A stretch of DNA of 64,000 nt from Acidobacteriota bacterium. Its GTDB lineage: Bacteria; Acidobacteriota; Terriglobia; Bryobacterales; Bryobacteraceae. The stretch is from contig JAKOTR010000032.1 of NCBI GenBank assembly GCA_029776225.1, positions 101,008-165,007 on the forward strand. Direction: 5' to 3'. A program made the position numbers and the translations under genes. Shown here one piece after another: positions 26,806 to 35,023 of this stretch. Position 1 is the stretch's first letter. Each line of letters starts with the position of its first letter. The notes under the pieces are model-generated. The model did no database searches and had not been told where the DNA came from. It saw only the letters and a list, made by a program, of their open reading frames with translations.

Positions 26806-28889
26806 TTGAAATACACCCGCACCCGCTCTCCCGGGCCGAGGGGGCTGCCCGCAGCGGGCAACTGGGCGCGCGCCACCCCGCTTCCAATCACCTCCACCGG
26901 CACACCGGCGGCAAAAGACTCCTCCAAGACCGCGCGGACGGTCTTGCCCTCGAAGCTCGGCACAACCGGACCAGCGGCCAGCATAAAGGTGGTTGCCTGC
27001 GGCGTCTCCGGCGCCGGCTCGGGCGCGGGCATGGCAGGCGCTGCGGAGATGTCATCGGGCGGCCGCGAAAGCGAGGCTATCGCCACGTCGATCGTCTCTT
27101 CCTCGGTGGCGGGCTCGGGCGCCGCAGTCTCGGGAACGTCGTAAGGCACGCCGAGCAGCCTCAGCGTCTCCATCGCAATCGCCTTGAACACCGGCGCCGC
27201 CACCACGCCGCCATACAGCCTCGTGCCGTTCAGCGTGACGGAAATAACCACCGCAGGGTTCGTTACTGGAGCGAATCCGACAAACGATCCGTTGTACAGG
27301 TGCGTGTAGCGCTTCGCGGTCCGGTCGAAAATCTGCGCCGACCCGGTCTTCCCCCCCGATGTATACCCGGGCAACCGCGCCGCCTTGCCCGTGCCATTGA
27401 GCACGACTCCCTCCATCATCCGCCGCATCGTGATCGCCGTTTCCGGTTTCAGAATGCGGCGGGGCGGCTCAACCGGTTCGGCCACCGGCTTCTCCCCGGG
27501 CTTCTGCCTCGCCAGGATCAACCGTGGCTTAACCAGCACACCGCCGTTGGCGATGACCGAACAGGCCTGTGCCAGTTGCACCGCGGTCGTGCTGATCTCG
27601 TGACCCATGGCGATTGACCCGATCGAAGTCTTGCCCCAATATTTCAGGTCTCTGACGGTGCCCGGCGATTCCGCCGGCAGCGGTAACCCCGTGCGCTTCC
27701 CGAACCCGAACCTGCGTATGTACTCCAGCAGGCGTTTCTCCCCAACTTTCAATCCTATCTGGATTGCGCCGATGTTGCTTGACTTCGCCAGAACTTCGGC
27801 CGCTGTGATCGTCCCGTAACCGCGGCTCGCCTCGTGAATCACGCGGCCATACATCCGGAATGTGCCGTTGCCGCAGTCGATCAGCGTGTCGGGGCGCAGG
27901 TTCGTGCTGTCCAGCGCCGCGGCTAATGTGATGATTTTAAATACCGATCCCGGCTCGAAGGGAATCGAAACGGGATGAGAGAACCGCGCCTGATAATCCT
28001 TGGGGGTCCGCGGCGGCTCGTTGGGGTCGAAGGGGGGCCACGACGCCATAGCGAGGATGTCGCCCTCGTAAGGGTTCATCACCACCACGCTTCCGCTCGC
28101 CGCGCGGTGCCGCTCGCAGGCGGCCGCCAGTTCGCGCTCGACGACGTACTGGATGCGCTCGTCGATGGTTAGCGTGATGTTGACCCCGGGCTCCGCGGCG
28201 TCGGTTGCCATGTGCTCAACGCCCCGCTGGAGGACGTCCGTCACCATCTTCACGCTGCCGGCACGGCCCGCCAGCACCTCGTCCATGCTCTGCTCCAGGC
28301 CGAGATTGCCGCGCTCCTGAAAATCCACCGTGCCGACAACATGGCTGGCCAAAGGCGCGCTCGGATAGTGGCGCTGGCTCTCCTTGCGGAATTCCACCCA
28401 CTCGAGTTTCAAACTGCGCAACCGGTCGGACTCCTCCGGCGTGATCTTGCGCTTCACCCAGAGGAAGCCCGAGCCCCTCGCCTTCGCTCTTTCGATTTTT
28501 TCGAGCAACTCCTGGCGGTCCACGCCCAGAACCCGCGCCAGGATGTCGGAAGCCAGGACCGGGTCGGGTACGCGCAGCGGGTTGACGCAAACCGAATTTA
28601 CGGGCACGCTCAGAGCGAGCGGATGACCGGAGCGGTCGAGGATCGCTCCCCGCGAGGCTTCTATACGGAAAGTGCGCTGTTGTTGCCGGTCGGCCAGCCG
28701 GCTGTAGGTTTCATGCGAGACAATTTGCAGGTAAACCAGGCGGCACAGGATCAAGACCGCCCAAAGCAGCCCGAGCAGCGCCAGCAGCAGCAGCCGGTTC
28801 GAAGGGGTACCGGCATGCACCTCTCCCGCAAACCCGTCTCGCCGCCATCCCCGCAAGCCAGCCTCCTCCCGTCGCCACCAAAGCCGCAC
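26802..28889 (-). CDS. ftsI: Septal transpeptidase FtsI (PBP3/SpoVD type) with C-terminal PASTA domain
   Basis: A 695-residue class B penicillin-binding protein. After a short cytoplasmic tail there is one membrane helix (about residues 31-53), the dimerisation domain starting at RGAILDRSGHPLALSV, and the transpeptidase domain with SVFK (serine nucleophile), KSSN and GGKTGSAQ. The last 60 residues, from VPSFEGKTVRAVL, form a PASTA domain, more usual in Gram-positive SpoVD/PBP2x. A proline/alanine-rich linker precedes it. The start codon is GTG with AGGGGAG close upstream; a second GTG 23 codons later is possible. murE overlaps its stop. Confidence 0.93.
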   Translation of the reverse strand: MRLWWRREEAGLRGWRRDGFAGEVHAGTPSNRLLLLALLGLLWAVLILCRLVYLQIVSHETYSRLADRQQQRTFRIEASRGAILDRSGHPLALSVPVNSVCVNPLRVPDPVLASDILARVLGVDRQELLEKIERAKARGSGFLWVKRKITPEESDRLRSLKLEWVEFRKESQRHYPSAPLASHVVGTVDFQERGNLGLEQSMDEVLAGRAGSVKMVTDVLQRGVEHMATDAAEPGVNITLTIDERIQYVVERELAAACERHRAASGSVVVMNPYEGDILAMASWPPFDPNEPPRTPKDYQARFSHPVSIPFEPGSVFKIITLAAALDSTNLRPDTLIDCGNGTFRMYGRVIHEASRGYGTITAAEVLAKSSNIGAIQIGLKVGEKRLLEYIRRFGFGKRTGLPLPAESPGTVRDLKYWGKTSIGSIAMGHEISTTAVQLAQACSVIANGGVLVKPRLILARQKPGEKPVAEPVEPPRRILKPETAITMRRMMEGVVLNGTGKAARLPGYTSGGKTGSAQIFDRTAKRYTHLYNGSFVGFAPVTNPAVVISVTLNGTRLYGGVVAAPVFKAIAMETLRLLGVPYDVPETAAPEPATEEETIDVAIASLSRPPDDISAAPAMPAPEPAPETPQATTFMLAAGPVVPSFEGKTVRAVLEESFAAGVPVEVIGSGVARAQLPAAGSPLGPGERVRVYFK

Positions 28890-29009
28890 CGCTCCCCTAT
28901 CTCCCTAGCCGCCCCCCGCAGGTGCTGCACGGGCGGTTTGCGGCTTTCAACCCGTCATCTTCAAACTGCCGGAACATCTTGTACTTCTTGGCGCGGGCCG
29001 GGTATTTCC

Positions 29010-29513
29010 CTACCGGGAAGCTCTCCGCTTCTTCGCGCCCACGTTCAGGGCCACGGTGCTGTCCGCCTTCGGGCTGAGATAAACGATCCGGGTGGAATCT
29101 GGATCCAGCAGCCGCAGATCGCGCGCCAGTTCCTGAAGCCGCCGCGGGGTGAGCAGGGCCGCTTCTTCCAACTCCAGCCGCGCCCGCTCCTGGATCAGTC
29201 CCTCCCGCTGGCGCGCCAGCGAATGGATTTGATAACCGGCGATCATGCTCAGCGCGTCCGGCAGCATCAAGACCATCAGAAACATCGCCGCCGCCAGCGA
29301 CGTCACCACCGCCCGCACGCACTTCCGGCGCGCCGCCGGGTCCGCCTCCCTCACCACCCGGCTGTTGTCCACTTTCTTGCAGTAAAGATAAACATCCTCG
29401 CAAGGCAGAGGACGCAGTTGATAGGGGTCCGGCTTCTGGTCCCAGTATTCACGCTGGACCGGGCCGGCCGCCGCCTCCCCCGGATACCTGAAATATGCCG
29501 CTATGGTCGCCAT
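29010..29513 (-). CDS. ftsL: FtsL-like cell division protein
   Basis: A 167-residue bitopic protein occupying the ftsL slot between rsmH and ftsI. It has a long cytoplasmic N-terminus (about 67 residues), one membrane helix (about residues 68-90, VRAVVTSLAAAMFLMVLML), then a periplasmic heptad-like helix (RQREGLIQERARLELEEAAL) ending in a short domain with LRLLDPDSTRIVYLSP. That architecture, not strong sequence identity, supports the call; FtsL is always poorly conserved. GGAGGGTAGTGTA precedes the ATG. The N-terminus is roughly twice the usual length. Confidence 0.75.
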   Translation of the reverse strand: MATIAAYFRYPGEAAAGPVQREYWDQKPDPYQLRPLPCEDVYLYCKKVDNSRVVREADPAARRKCVRAVVTSLAAAMFLMVLMLPDALSMIAGYQIHSLARQREGLIQERARLELEEAALLTPRRLQELARDLRLLDPDSTRIVYLSPKADSTVALNVGAKKRRASR

Positions 29514-29554
29514 TACACTACCCTCCGCTCACCTGAACGTGCACTCGTTCCGCC

Positions 29555-30415
29555 TCAAATCATCTCCACGGCCCGCAATTTCGCGCTGCGCGAAGCCGGA
29601 TTGGCCGCAACCTCTTCTGAACTTGGTGTCAGGACGTGCCTGGTCAGCAGCCGCCCCTTTCCCTGCCGGGCCAGCCGGCGAAAGCCCTCCTTCACCTGCC
29701 GGTCCTCCAGAGACATGAATGTGATCATCACGATGCGCCCGCCACTCGTAACCACTTCGGGAGCCGCCTCCAACAGCGCGTCCAACTCTTCCGCTTCCTG
29801 GTTCACGGCGCGGCGCAGGGCCATGAACGTCTGGGTCGCGGGGTGCAGCCTGCCCGTCCGGGGCGCGGCCCGTTCGACGATCGCCGCAAGTTGCAGCGTG
29901 TCGTGAACCGGCCGCGTGCGGACGATTGCTCTGGCTATTCTCCGCGCCCTCCTTTCTTCGCCGAGCTGATACAGCAGGTCGGCGAGCTCCTTTTCGTTCA
30001 TGGTGTTTACCAGGTCGGCAGCCGTCGCCCCCTGGCTCCTGTCCATCCTCATATCCAAGGGCCCGGCCGCCGACAGCGAAAAACCCCGCTCCGGCTCGGT
30101 GAGCTGATACCGGCTCACACCGAGGTCCGCCAATAAACCGTCCACTTTCTCCACGCCGAACGCGGCAAGCGCCTGCTTCAGCTCCGAAAAACGCGCTTGC
30201 CGGAACCGGATCCGGTCCGCCCACTCCGCCGTGTTTTTCCTGGCCGCTTCGAGCGACTCGGCGTCGCGGTCGAGCGCAATCACAAATCCCGTATCCAGCC
30301 GTGAGGCGATCGCTCCGGTGTGCCCGCCCAGCCCGGCGGTCGCATCCACGTAGATGCCATCCGGCCGTATTGCCAGAAACTCGAGCGCCTCGTGTAGCAT
30401 GACGGGGAAGTGCAT
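29555..30415 (-). CDS. rsmH: 16S rRNA (cytosine(1402)-N(4))-methyltransferase
   Basis: A 286-residue SAM-dependent methyltransferase (MraW) that modifies C1402 of 16S rRNA in the ribosomal P site. The N-terminus HFPVMLHEALEFL and the SAM-binding DATAGLGGHTGAI are classic, followed by LLADLGVSRYQL and PLDMRMDRSQGATAADLVN. The C-terminal LTRHVLTPSSEEVAANPASR is the family end signature. It starts 6 bp after the mraZ stop and precedes ftsL by 41 bp. Confidence 0.96.
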   Translation of the reverse strand: MHFPVMLHEALEFLAIRPDGIYVDATAGLGGHTGAIASRLDTGFVIALDRDAESLEAARKNTAEWADRIRFRQARFSELKQALAAFGVEKVDGLLADLGVSRYQLTEPERGFSLSAAGPLDMRMDRSQGATAADLVNTMNEKELADLLYQLGEERRARRIARAIVRTRPVHDTLQLAAIVERAAPRTGRLHPATQTFMALRRAVNQEAEELDALLEAAPEVVTSGGRIVMITFMSLEDRQVKEGFRRLARQGKGRLLTRHVLTPSSEEVAANPASRSAKLRAVEMI

Positions 30416-30421
30416 ACATTG

Positions 30422-30907
30422 CTACTTCAGACCCGCCTTTCTGAGAGCCGGCAAGGCCGCGGCGACAGACGCAGCCGCGCGCTCGAGCCGTTTCTCGTGC
30501 GCCGCCTCGCTGTACAGGTCGATGGCGCCGTTGTAGAACCGGAGGTTCACCTTTTGGTCTTCGATTTCGAGCTTCCTTCTCAGCGCCGGAGGCACGAGGA
30601 TCCGCCCCTGTGCGTCCAAGCCGGACACCGCCCCCCACGTGTCGGCGATATAAGCGATATCCTCTGCCGCCTGAGGATCTTCCGTATACTCAGCCAGGAT
30701 TCTGAGATTTTCCCGCCAGACTTCGATGGGATAAATTCTTCCTACGTTGCCGTCCAGGCTGGTGACGAAGAACTCCTGCTCGGCAAAGGTGCTGACATAT
30801 TCCACAAACTCCTTGGGCAGGCGCACCCGGCCCTTGTCGTCGCAGCGCGACGAGTAAATGCCCAGTGGAGGGCGCACCGGTTTGACCTGAGCCTGGGAGT
30901 TCTCCAC
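30422..30907 (-). CDS. mraZ: Transcriptional regulator MraZ
   Basis: A 161-residue AbrB-like DNA-binding protein with two SpoVT-AbrB repeats: one with DDKGRVRLPKEFVEYV near residue 23 and one with DAQGRILVPPALRRKL near residue 98. In other bacteria it binds repeats before its own gene and controls the dcw operon. The start is GTG at 30907, preceded by AGGTGG at 7 bp; that GTG itself lies within the last of four TGG repeats. It is the first gene of the cluster. Confidence 0.93.
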   Translation of the reverse strand: MENSQAQVKPVRPPLGIYSSRCDDKGRVRLPKEFVEYVSTFAEQEFFVTSLDGNVGRIYPIEVWRENLRILAEYTEDPQAAEDIAYIADTWGAVSGLDAQGRILVPPALRRKLEIEDQKVNLRFYNGAIDLYSEAAHEKRLERAAASVAAALPALRKAGLK

Positions 30908-30940
30908 TTTCTGGCCACCTTTTGCCAGATTATACCACTT
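30904..30940 (-). promoter_or_regulatory. Candidate MraZ operator (four TGG repeats)
   Basis: On the minus strand TGG occurs four times with starts at 30937, 30927, 30917 and 30906, that is at 10, 10 and 11 bp spacing, in contexts AAGTGG, TCTGG, GGTGG and AAAGTGG. Known MraZ boxes are TGG-containing repeats (AAAGTGG-like in Mycoplasma, TGGGN in E. coli) at about one helical turn. The array lies between the -10 element and the start codon and covers the ribosome site. Confidence 0.55.
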
Positions 30941-30942
30941 GC

Positions 30943-30971
30943 ATTGTAGATTGCTCCGCCCCCGTTTTCAA
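30943..30971 (-). promoter_or_regulatory. Sigma-70 promoter of the dcw cluster
   Basis: The minus strand reads TTGAAA (30966-30971), a 17 bp spacer, then TACAAT (30943-30948), an almost perfect housekeeping promoter 36 bp before the mraZ start. No comparable promoter was noticed in the tight gaps inside the cluster, so it probably drives most of the operon. Confidence 0.75.
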
Positions 30972-31195
30972 TAGGTTTCCCCTTGTTTTTCAAAAACTAA
31001 GCGAATATTTGTGCGAAGAAAAAGCGAAGTAGAACTATTGCCTTAGTACTTGCGGGCGATACCTGATTCCCGGACTCCGTAAGAACCGGCGAATGACTAA
31101 GGCGTCTCCCATCCCGCCGCCCCACCCGTAAATGATTAGCTATCTTTCATTTTGGATCGTTGCGTGCCTATGGGATTCCCCGAAAACACCCCCTT

Positions 31196-31444
31196 ATGGC
31201 AAAAGGCAACGTTACGATTTACGTCGAGCGGTGTAAGGGCTGCGCGTTTTGCGTCGAGTTCTGTCCCACGAAAGTACTCGCCCTTTCCTCCGCCTTTAAC
31301 TCCAAGGGCTACCATCCCCCCCACGTCGTAGCACCTGAAAAATGTAGCGGTTGCGATCTGTGCGGGATGTACTGCCCGGATTTTGCGATTTTCGGATGGA
31401 AGATTCCCGCAAGCGCAAAGGAGGCTGGCACGCATGCAGGCTGA
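31196..31444 (+). CDS. korD: 2-oxoacid:ferredoxin oxidoreductase delta subunit (2x[4Fe-4S] ferredoxin)
   Basis: An 82-residue ferredoxin-like subunit with two complete 4Fe-4S motifs, CKGCAFCVEFCP and CSGCDLCGMYCP. It would carry electrons from the catalytic alpha/beta subunits to ferredoxin. The ATG at 31196 begins MAKGNVTIYVERC, where family similarity begins; the upstream frame adds unrelated residues. The last 11 bp overlap the korA start. The gene order delta-alpha-beta-gamma is the usual one for KorDABC. Confidence 0.9.
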   Translation: MAKGNVTIYVERCKGCAFCVEFCPTKVLALSSAFNSKGYHPPHVVAPEKCSGCDLCGMYCPDFAIFGWKIPASAKEAGTHAG

Positions 31445-32591
31445 TCCCCGTGGCGTCTTGACCGGCGTTCATTTCATCGATGGCGACCATGCCTGCTGTG
31501 AGGGTGCTTTGGCTGCGGGTGCGCGATTTGCCGCAGGTTACCCCATCACACCCTCGACGGAAGTAGTCGAACGCTTCGCCGCCCGCATCCCGACGGTCGG
31601 GGGCACGTTCATCCAGATGGAGGACGAGCTGGCCGCCTCGATCGCCATTCTCGGCGCGGTCTGGGGCGGCGCTAAGGCCTTCACGGTGACCTCCGGCCCC
31701 GGCTTCTCGCTCATGATGGAGCACATCGGCTTCGCCGCCATGACCGAGACGCCGTGTGTGTTCGTCAACGTGCAGCGCGGCGGCCCCTCCACCGGCTTGC
31801 CCACGCTCCCCGCCCAGGCCGACATGATGCAGGCGCGCTGGGGCTCCCACGGCGACTATGAGATCATCGCCCTCTCGCCCAACTCGCCCCAGGAGTGCTT
31901 CGACCTCACCATCAAGGCATTCAACCTCGCCGAGCAGTACCGCACGCCCGTCATGTTCATGATGGACGAATGCGTCGGGCACATGACCGAAAAGGTGGTC
32001 ATCCCCCGGCCGGAGGACATCGAGATCTACCCCCGGCGCCTCACGCGGAAGCCTCCCTCCGAGTACAAGCCTTATGAGCCGGCCGAAGACCTCGTGCCGG
32101 AGATGGCGCACGCGGGCAATGGCTACCGCTTTCACGTCACTGGCCTGACCCACGACGAGCGAGGCTACCCGGCGATGAACGCCGCCACGCAGGACCGCCT
32201 GGTCCGCCGCCTCAAGGAGAAAATCCGTGCCGCCGAGGACCGGCTCACCTTCGTCGACGAGGATGGCGTCGAGGACGCGCAGGTCATTGTGGTTTCTTAC
32301 GGCATCACGTCGCGGGTGGCCGAGCGTGCCATCGAAATGGCGCGGCAGAAGGGGGTCAAGACCGGCCGGTGCCGCCTCATTGGCATCTGGCCGTTTCCGG
32401 AAAAGCGCATACGCGCCCTCGCGCAGCGCGCCCGGGCTTTCGTGGTCCCGGAAATCAACCTCGGCCAGATTGCCCGCGAGGTGGAACGCGCCGCCGGCGG
32501 GCACGCCCGTACGATTTCCGTTACCCACGCAGGCGGTGGGGTCCATCGCCCCGAAGATATTTTTGAAGCGATTATGGAGGCAGCACGATGA
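31434..32591 (+). CDS. korA: 2-oxoglutarate:ferredoxin oxidoreductase alpha subunit
   Basis: A 385-residue subunit carrying the pyrimidine-binding part of the thiamine diphosphate site: GYPITPSTEVVERFA near residue 37, then the conserved EDELAASIAILGAVWGGAKA and TSGPGFSLMMEHIG. The C-terminal transketolase-like domain (VIVVSYGITSRVAERAIE) follows near residue 283. The enzyme oxidatively decarboxylates a 2-oxoacid to acyl-CoA and reduces ferredoxin. AAAGGAGG stands 9 bp before the ATG. 2-Oxoglutarate is the most likely substrate from subunit layout, but other 2-oxoacids cannot be excluded. Confidence 0.92.
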   Translation: MQADPRGVLTGVHFIDGDHACCEGALAAGARFAAGYPITPSTEVVERFAARIPTVGGTFIQMEDELAASIAILGAVWGGAKAFTVTSGPGFSLMMEHIGFAAMTETPCVFVNVQRGGPSTGLPTLPAQADMMQARWGSHGDYEIIALSPNSPQECFDLTIKAFNLAEQYRTPVMFMMDECVGHMTEKVVIPRPEDIEIYPRRLTRKPPSEYKPYEPAEDLVPEMAHAGNGYRFHVTGLTHDERGYPAMNAATQDRLVRRLKEKIRAAEDRLTFVDEDGVEDAQVIVVSYGITSRVAERAIEMARQKGVKTGRCRLIGIWPFPEKRIRALAQRARAFVVPEINLGQIAREVERAAGGHARTISVTHAGGGVHRPEDIFEAIMEAAR

Positions 32592-33472
32592 GCGCCTTGC
32601 TGGAAGTCACGAACCCGGAAGTCACGAACCCGGTGGAGCCGTTTCTGAGAATGGAGCGCATCCCGCACATCTGGTGCCCGGGATGCGGCATCGGCACCAC
32701 GGTGAACTGCTTCACCCGCGCGCTGATCGAATCGAAGGTCGATCTCGACCGCGTGGCGATCGTCTCGGGCATCGGCTGCTCCGGCCGCGTCGCCGGCTAC
32801 CTCCGGCTGGACTCCTTCCATACCACGCACGGCCGCGCGATCCCGTTTGCCACCGGCCTCAAGCTGGCGAACCCTTCTCTCAACGTGGTGGTCTACTCGG
32901 GAGACGGAGATTTGTTCGCCATCGGCGGCAATCACCTGATCCACGCCGCGCGCCGCAATCTCGACATCAAGGTGATCTGCATCAACAACCTGATCTACGC
33001 CATGACCGGCGGGCAGACGGCGCCCACCACGCCCGGCGAGGCCATCACCACCACCGCTCCTTACGGGTGCTACGAGCCCGCTTTCAACCTGTGCGCGCTG
33101 GCCGATTCGGCCGGAGCGTCCTACGTTGCGCGCTGGACGACGTACCACGTCCGCCAGCTCACCAAGTCGATGTCTGAGGTCATGCGCAAGCGCGGCTTCT
33201 GCTTTATCGAGATCATCTCGCCCTGCCCGACCCTTTATCAGCGGCGGAACAAGATGGGCGACGGCCTGGATACGATGAAGTATTACAAGCAGAAGAGCAA
33301 AGTGCGCCACGGCGCTCCAACCAGCGAGCTCGCGATCACCAAGGACGGCGAAATCGTGGTGGGCAAGTTTGTGGACCGCGACCGCCCGGACTACCTGGAA
33401 CTCATGCGCAGCCGCTTGTCGGAACAGCTCGGCGACCGCTACGTCGAAACGGAGAACCTCGTATGCAGCTAA
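32588..33472 (+). CDS. korB: 2-oxoglutarate:ferredoxin oxidoreductase beta subunit
   Basis: A 294-residue thiamine-diphosphate-binding subunit. WCPGCGIGT near residue 28 supplies cysteines for the [4Fe-4S] cluster, VSGIGCSGR follows, and the ThDP/Mg motif is YSGDGDLFAIGGNHLIHA near residue 101, with NNLIYAMTGGQTAPTTP after it. Its ATG overlaps the korA stop (ATGA), and its stop overlaps the gamma subunit start, so the four subunits are coupled in translation and can be made in equal amounts. Confidence 0.93.
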   Translation: MSALLEVTNPEVTNPVEPFLRMERIPHIWCPGCGIGTTVNCFTRALIESKVDLDRVAIVSGIGCSGRVAGYLRLDSFHTTHGRAIPFATGLKLANPSLNVVVYSGDGDLFAIGGNHLIHAARRNLDIKVICINNLIYAMTGGQTAPTTPGEAITTTAPYGCYEPAFNLCALADSAGASYVARWTTYHVRQLTKSMSEVMRKRGFCFIEIISPCPTLYQRRNKMGDGLDTMKYYKQKSKVRHGAPTSELAITKDGEIVVGKFVDRDRPDYLELMRSRLSEQLGDRYVETENLVCS

Positions 33473-34050
33473 CCGAAATCCGCACCGCCGGCTTCGGCGG
33501 CCAGGGCGTGATTCTCTCGGCCATGATCATCGGTAAGGCCGCTTCCATTTACGAGGACAGGCACGCCACCCTCACACAAAGCTTCGGACCCGAGGCTCGG
33601 GGCGGCGCTTCGAGCGCCCAGGTGGTGCTCTCCGACCGGCCCATTGCCTACCCGTACGTGACGGCGCCCGACGTCCTCATCGTGATGTCGCAGGAAGCCT
33701 ACACCCGTTTCGCGCCCGAGTTGAAAGACAACGGCATTCTGATCGTTGAGGAAGACCTGGTGCGGATTTCCCAACTGAAGCCGACTGTCCGTGTTTACGG
33801 CGTTCCGGCCACGCGTCTGGCCGAGGAACTCGGCAGGCGGATGGTACTGAATGTCGTGATGGTGGGCTTCTTCGCTGCGGTCACCGGGCTGGTTTCGCCC
33901 GATGCTCTCCGGCGCGCAGTCGTGGATTCCGTGCCCCCGGCCACCCGCGATCTCAATCTTCGCGCCTTCGACAAAGGCTATGAGTACGGGCTCGCAAAAG
34001 TCTCCACCCCGGTCGAGGAGACCGAGCAAGCGTCGATGGAACTCGAATAG
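33463..34050 (+). CDS. korC: 2-oxoacid:ferredoxin oxidoreductase gamma subunit
   Basis: A 195-residue subunit with the gamma-family opening IRTAGFGGQGVILSAMIIGKAA and the conserved SFGPEARGGASSAQVVLSD near residue 42. It completes the KorDABC complex, likely forming the CoA-binding part. It overlaps korB by 10 bp and converges with the YbaK-type gene 6 bp downstream. Confidence 0.92.
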   Translation: MQLTEIRTAGFGGQGVILSAMIIGKAASIYEDRHATLTQSFGPEARGGASSAQVVLSDRPIAYPYVTAPDVLIVMSQEAYTRFAPELKDNGILIVEEDLVRISQLKPTVRVYGVPATRLAEELGRRMVLNVVMVGFFAAVTGLVSPDALRRAVVDSVPPATRDLNLRAFDKGYEYGLAKVSTPVEETEQASMELE

Positions 34051-34056
34051 CCGCGG

Positions 34057-34539
34057 CTACACCGCCATGGTTGTGCGGCGCGCGAACGGCACGATCGACG
34101 GATGCACGAGACGTTCAAAGTCCGCAAAATGCATGTGGATGACGTCCCTGTGCGTACCGGCATTGAACGTGATCATGTCCTCGCCCGCCAGCCTGCTGTC
34201 CACGTAAACGGGCAGCCCGAACAGGTTGCCGAACGGCGGCATCGCTCCGAGTTCGCAGGTGGGGAACAGGTCTTTCAATTCCGCCTCGGTCGCCAGCCTG
34301 AGGCGTGACAGCCCCAGGTCGAGCCGCAACTGTTCCAGGTCCACCACGCAATCGCCCGGCAGCACCGCCATCCCGTAGCCTTGCTCGCTCAGGAAAATAA
34401 CGGTTTTGGCCACCTCGCGCGCGGGTACGCACTCGGCCATGGCAACTTCCCGCGCGGTATAAGCCAGGGGATGAATCGTGTGGGTGTATTCTACCCCGTT
34501 CTGATCCAAGAACTCGCGAAGATTTGCGAGAACAGGCAT
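34057..34539 (-). CDS. YbaK/ProX-type aminoacyl-tRNA deacylase
   Basis: A 160-residue protein of the INS/YbaK superfamily, which hydrolyses mischarged tRNAs in trans. Seen are the N-terminal QNGVEYTHTIHP, the catalytic lysine in REVAKTVIFLSE, LPTCELGAMPPF-type FPTCELGAMPPFGNLFGLPV near residue 91 and FNAGTHRDVIHM. The GAMPPFG and GTH motifs are typical of stand-alone editing enzymes. It has a strong ribosome site (AAGGAGGACCCC). Which tRNA it acts on cannot be told; in some genomes such proteins are annotated only as YbaK-associated. Confidence 0.85.
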   Translation of the reverse strand: MPVLANLREFLDQNGVEYTHTIHPLAYTAREVAMAECVPAREVAKTVIFLSEQGYGMAVLPGDCVVDLEQLRLDLGLSRLRLATEAELKDLFPTCELGAMPPFGNLFGLPVYVDSRLAGEDMITFNAGTHRDVIHMHFADFERLVHPSIVPFARRTTMAV

Positions 34540-34654
34540 GGGGTCCTCCTTCTCAGACTGCGCCCTTGAGGAAGTCCACCCCGAATGTACTGCAAAAGCA
34601 GGGCACAGACAAGGGTTTCTGCGGGCCTCCGGATGCGCGCAGGCCCGCCACGGT

Positions 34655-35023
34655 CTACCCCTTGCCCAGTCCGATCAGGATGATCCCGGCTACGATCAGC
34701 GCCAGCCCCAGGCACTTGTTCTTCGTCAGCCGTTCCTTGAGGAAGATCACCGACCACAGCAGCGTCCAGATGTAGCTCAGCGACACCAGCGGATACAGGA
34801 CGCTCAGCTCGCCCCGCCGCACGCCCACCACATACGCCAGCGAGGAGGCACAGAACAGCGCCACGCCCAGAATCAGGCGCCGGTTGAAGATCAAATACCG
34901 CATGCCCATGTGCAGCTTGCCGGCGCCGGACTTCAAGAACAGCGCTCCGAACGATCCGATGAACGAAGCGATCGCCACCAGGACGATGGATTGAATCGGC
35001 GTCGTCGCCGCTTGCGCCGTCAT
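34655..35023 (-). CDS. Half-size EamA/DMT-type membrane transporter subunit
   Basis: A 122-residue protein with four hydrophobic helices, the size of small drug/metabolite transporters or ArnE/F flippase subunits. LKSGAGKLHMGMRYL lies after the first helix and GELSVLYPLVSLSYIWTLLWSVIFLKERL includes the DMT-type glutamate just after helix three. Its ATG overlaps the stop of the next gene upstream in an ATGA. The paired, similar four-helix gene suggests a heterodimer; the substrate is unknown. Confidence 0.78.
   Translation of the reverse strand: MTAQAATTPIQSIVLVAIASFIGSFGALFLKSGAGKLHMGMRYLIFNRRLILGVALFCASSLAYVVGVRRGELSVLYPLVSLSYIWTLLWSVIFLKERLTKNKCLGLALIVAGIILIGLGKG

Noticed and set aside
28897..29009. 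Short minus-strand ORF with a CSTCGG motif between ftsL and ftsI
   Set aside because: Only about 26 codons from a plausible ATG, weak ribosome site and no similarity; probably spacer DNA, though a micro-ORF cannot be excluded.
31100..31195. Possible promoter (TTGGAT and a GG-N10-GC pattern) before korD
   Set aside because: Neither the sigma-70 nor the sigma-54 reading matches well enough; korD must have a promoter in 31000-31190 but I could not place it.
31196..34050. Possible pyruvate or indolepyruvate ferredoxin oxidoreductase instead of KorDABC
   Set aside because: The separate alpha, beta, gamma and delta subunits in this order fit the 2-oxoglutarate type better; substrate is still inferred.
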